NCBI RefSeq assembly: GCF_000721105.1
Contig: NZ_JOEV01000031.1
Location: 1 to 64,000 of the forward strand
Direction of reading: 5' to 3'
Length of the DNA: 64,000 nt
Source of the DNA: Streptomyces cellulosae
GTDB taxonomy: Bacteria > Actinomycetota > Actinomycetes > Streptomycetales > Streptomycetaceae
The translations under genes were made by a program, and so were the position numbers. The first letter of the stretch is position 1. Every line of letters begins with the position of its first letter. The notes beneath the pieces were generated by a model that ran no database searches, was not told the DNA's origin, and saw only the letters and a program-made list of their open reading frames with translations. Shown here one piece after another: positions 62,558 through 64,000 of the stretch.

Positions 62558-62622
62558 GCCGGCAGGCCTGAGCTGACGGGCCCGAGGTGACGGGCCCGAG
62601 CCGGTGGAACACCCCGGACACG

Positions 62623-62657
62623 ACGAACGGCGACGCCCCGCGGGCGTCGCCGTTCGT
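62623..62657 (-). terminator. Terminator of the suf operon
   Basis: ACGAACGGCGACGCCC pairs with GGGCGTCGCCGTTCGT across CGC, a perfect 16-bp stem, 15 bases past the sufT-like stop. Confidence 0.85.
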
Positions 62658-62672
62658 TCGGATCAGTGGATC

Positions 62673-63005
62673 TCAGACGTTGAACCCGAGCGCCCGAAGC
62701 TGCTCGCGCCCATCGTCGGTGATCTTGTCGGGGCCCCACGGCGGCATCCAGACCCAGTTGATGCGCAGCTCGTTGACGAGGCCGTCCGTGGCGGACTTGG
62801 CCTGGTCCTCGATGACGTCCGTCAGCGGACAGGCCGCCGAGGTCAGGGTCATGTCGATCGTCGCGATGTTCGCGTCGTCGACATGGATGCCGTAGATCAG
62901 GCCGAGGTTGACGACGTCGATGCCCAGCTCGGGGTCCACGACGTCGTACAGGGCCTCGCGGAGCTCTTCCTCCGACGCGGGCTTCATCTCAACTGTCTCG
63001 CTCAT
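62673..63005 (-). CDS. sufT: Metal-sulfur cluster assembly factor (DUF59/SufT-like)
   Basis: 110 residues. The DUF59/MIP18 fold is seen in LREALYDVVDPELGIDVVNL with LIYGIHVDD, and the conserved Cys in LTSAACPLTDVIEDQ. It helps mature iron-sulfur proteins. Its ATG overlaps the sufU stop (ATGA), and it ends the suf operon at a terminator. Confidence 0.9.
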   Translation of the reverse strand: MSETVEMKPASEEELREALYDVVDPELGIDVVNLGLIYGIHVDDANIATIDMTLTSAACPLTDVIEDQAKSATDGLVNELRINWVWMPPWGPDKITDDGREQLRALGFNV

Positions 63006-63469
63006 GCGGTCTTCCTTTCGGCGTCGGCTCCGCCCAGGGCCTGGGCCGTCGCGTCCTTCCACGCCATCCAGCTCAGGAGAGCGCACTTCACCCGTGCCGG
63101 GTACTTGGAGACGCCGGCGAACGCGACCGCGTCCTCCAGCACCTCCTCCATCGTGTCGTCCGGCTCGATCCGGCCCTTGGACTGCATCAGCTCCAGGAAG
63201 GTCTCCTGGATCTTCTGCGCGTCGGCCAGGTCCTTGCCGACGAGGAGGTCGTTCAGCACGGAGGCCGAGGCCTGGCTGATCGAGCAGCCCTGCCCCTCGT
63301 AGGAGACGTCGCTGATCGTCGTGCCGTCGTACTTCACGCGCAGCGTGATCTCGTCACCGCACGTCGGGTTGACGTGGTGCACCTCGGCGTCGCCATCCCT
63401 GAGACCACGCCCGTGCGGGTGTTTGTAGTGGTCCAGGATGACTTCCTGGTACATCGAATCCAGCTTCAT
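63002..63469 (-). CDS. sufU: SufU scaffold/sulfurtransferase
   Basis: 155 residues. Three conserved cysteines are present: NPTCGDEITL, GQGCSISQAS and PARVKCALLSW. With the aspartate in CGDE they bind zinc in Gram-positive SufU, which takes sulfur from SufS. It lies 19 bases after sufS and overlaps sufT. Confidence 0.92.
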   Translation of the reverse strand: MKLDSMYQEVILDHYKHPHGRGLRDGDAEVHHVNPTCGDEITLRVKYDGTTISDVSYEGQGCSISQASASVLNDLLVGKDLADAQKIQETFLELMQSKGRIEPDDTMEEVLEDAVAFAGVSKYPARVKCALLSWMAWKDATAQALGGADAERKTA

Positions 63470-63488
63470 CCGATCGCTCGCCAACCCC

Positions 63489-64000
63489 TCAGCCGAAGAA
63501 GTTCCGTACGTGCTCCAAGCCGTCGACCAGAGCGTCGATCTCGGCCGGCGTGGAGTACAGATAGAACGACGCTCGCGTGGTCGCAGGAATTCCGTACCGC
63601 AGGCAGACCGGCCGTGCGCAGTGGTGGCCCACCCGCACCGCGATGCCCTCCTCGTCGAGGACCTGACCCACGTCGTGCGGGTGGATGTCACCGAGGGTGA
63701 AGGAGATCGCCGCTCCCCGGTCCTCGGCCGTGGTCGGGCCGATGATCCGCAGGCCGGGGACCTCGCCGAGCTTCTTCACCGCGTACTCGGTGAGCGCGTG
63801 CTCGTGGGCGAGGATCTTGTCCATGCCGATCGAGGAGAGATAGTCGATCGCCGCGCCCAGTCCGACCGCCTGCGCGATCGGCGGGGTGCCCGCCTCGAAC
63901 TTGTGCGGGGCGGGGGCGTACGTCGACGAGTGCATCGACACCGTCTCGATCATCTCGCCGCCGCCCAGGAACGGGGGCAGGTCCTCCAGCAGCTCCTGGC
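63489..64000 (-). CDS. sufS: SufS cysteine desulfurase, C-terminal part (cut by window end)
   Basis: About 170 residues are visible; the rest lies beyond 64000. The active-site cysteine is in VRVGHHCARPVCLRYG, and EAGTPPIAQAVGLGAAIDYL with MDKILAHEHALTEYAVKKL are typical of SufS. The PLP lysine lies outside the window. It makes persulfide sulfur from cysteine and passes it to SufU, the next gene in the operon. Confidence 0.93.
   Translation of the reverse strand, partial: QELLEDLPPFLGGGEMIETVSMHSSTYAPAPHKFEAGTPPIAQAVGLGAAIDYLSSIGMDKILAHEHALTEYAVKKLGEVPGLRIIGPTTAEDRGAAISFTLGDIHPHDVGQVLDEEGIAVRVGHHCARPVCLRYGIPATTRASFYLYSTPAEIDALVDGLEHVRNFFG

Overview
The window reads as chromosomal DNA of a Streptomyces or a very close actinomycete. 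It is strongly GC-rich with GC-biased third codon positions, uses GTG and TTG starts, has many ATGA/GTGA gene overlaps, carries Tat and lipoprotein signals, and encodes MsiK-style sugar importers without their own ATPase. Families typical of Streptomyces are present (TerD, YihY, DUF3618, SigE-type sigma factor, Suf genes). No rRNA, tRNA or CRISPR array was recognised.

Positions 1-31,500 are a plant cell wall and uronate catabolism region. On the minus strand lie two PL1 pectate lyases, a fused PL1-CE8 pectate lyase/pectin methylesterase, a CE12-type acetylesterase, a solute-binding lipoprotein, a cytoplasmic GH43, a PmoA-like protein, a Gfo/Idh/MocA oxidoreductase and two ABC permeases. Six of these (5,981-12,596) form one translationally coupled operon. 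Upstream is a gntR - DHDPS-family - IlvD-family operon for sugar acids. It is followed by an MBL-fold hydrolase, an MFS transporter, an unrecognised protein, kdgD and a divergent uronate dehydrogenase (udh), which point to the oxidative galacturonate/glucuronate route. On the plus strand a deoR gene precedes a polyol-type ABC importer and a zinc alcohol dehydrogenase. A TerD-domain protein, TetR/SnoaL, and a GntR/ACC-deaminase-like pair close the region. A small membrane protein here is split by a heptanucleotide repeat.

Positions 31,573-45,610 look like an inserted glycan-use island. It is bounded on both sides by diverged direct repeats, each holding the 3' end of a TROVE/Ro60-type gene and its terminator hairpin. 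The left copy is fused to an IS701-like transposase remnant and the right copy to a Cys-rich zinc-finger segment. Inside are a sugar ABC importer, a GH2 beta-galactosidase, a LacI repressor, a GxGYxYP protein and a GH38 alpha-mannosidase. Three near-identical palindromic operators sit at the three promoters, so the island appears to be one LacI regulon.

Positions 45,900-64,000 return to core genome: a Tat-secreted PhoX phosphatase and a secreted nuclease, each preceded by a PHO-box-like direct repeat; stress and envelope genes (SRPBCC/ArsR, YihY, DUF3618, holin-like); dapA and dapD for lysine and diaminopimelate synthesis; a SigE-family sigma factor with a coupled membrane protein; an SMR efflux pump with TetR; a membrane-anchored AbfB (CBM42) protein; and the sufT-sufU-sufS end of the iron-sulfur assembly operon, where sufS runs off the window.
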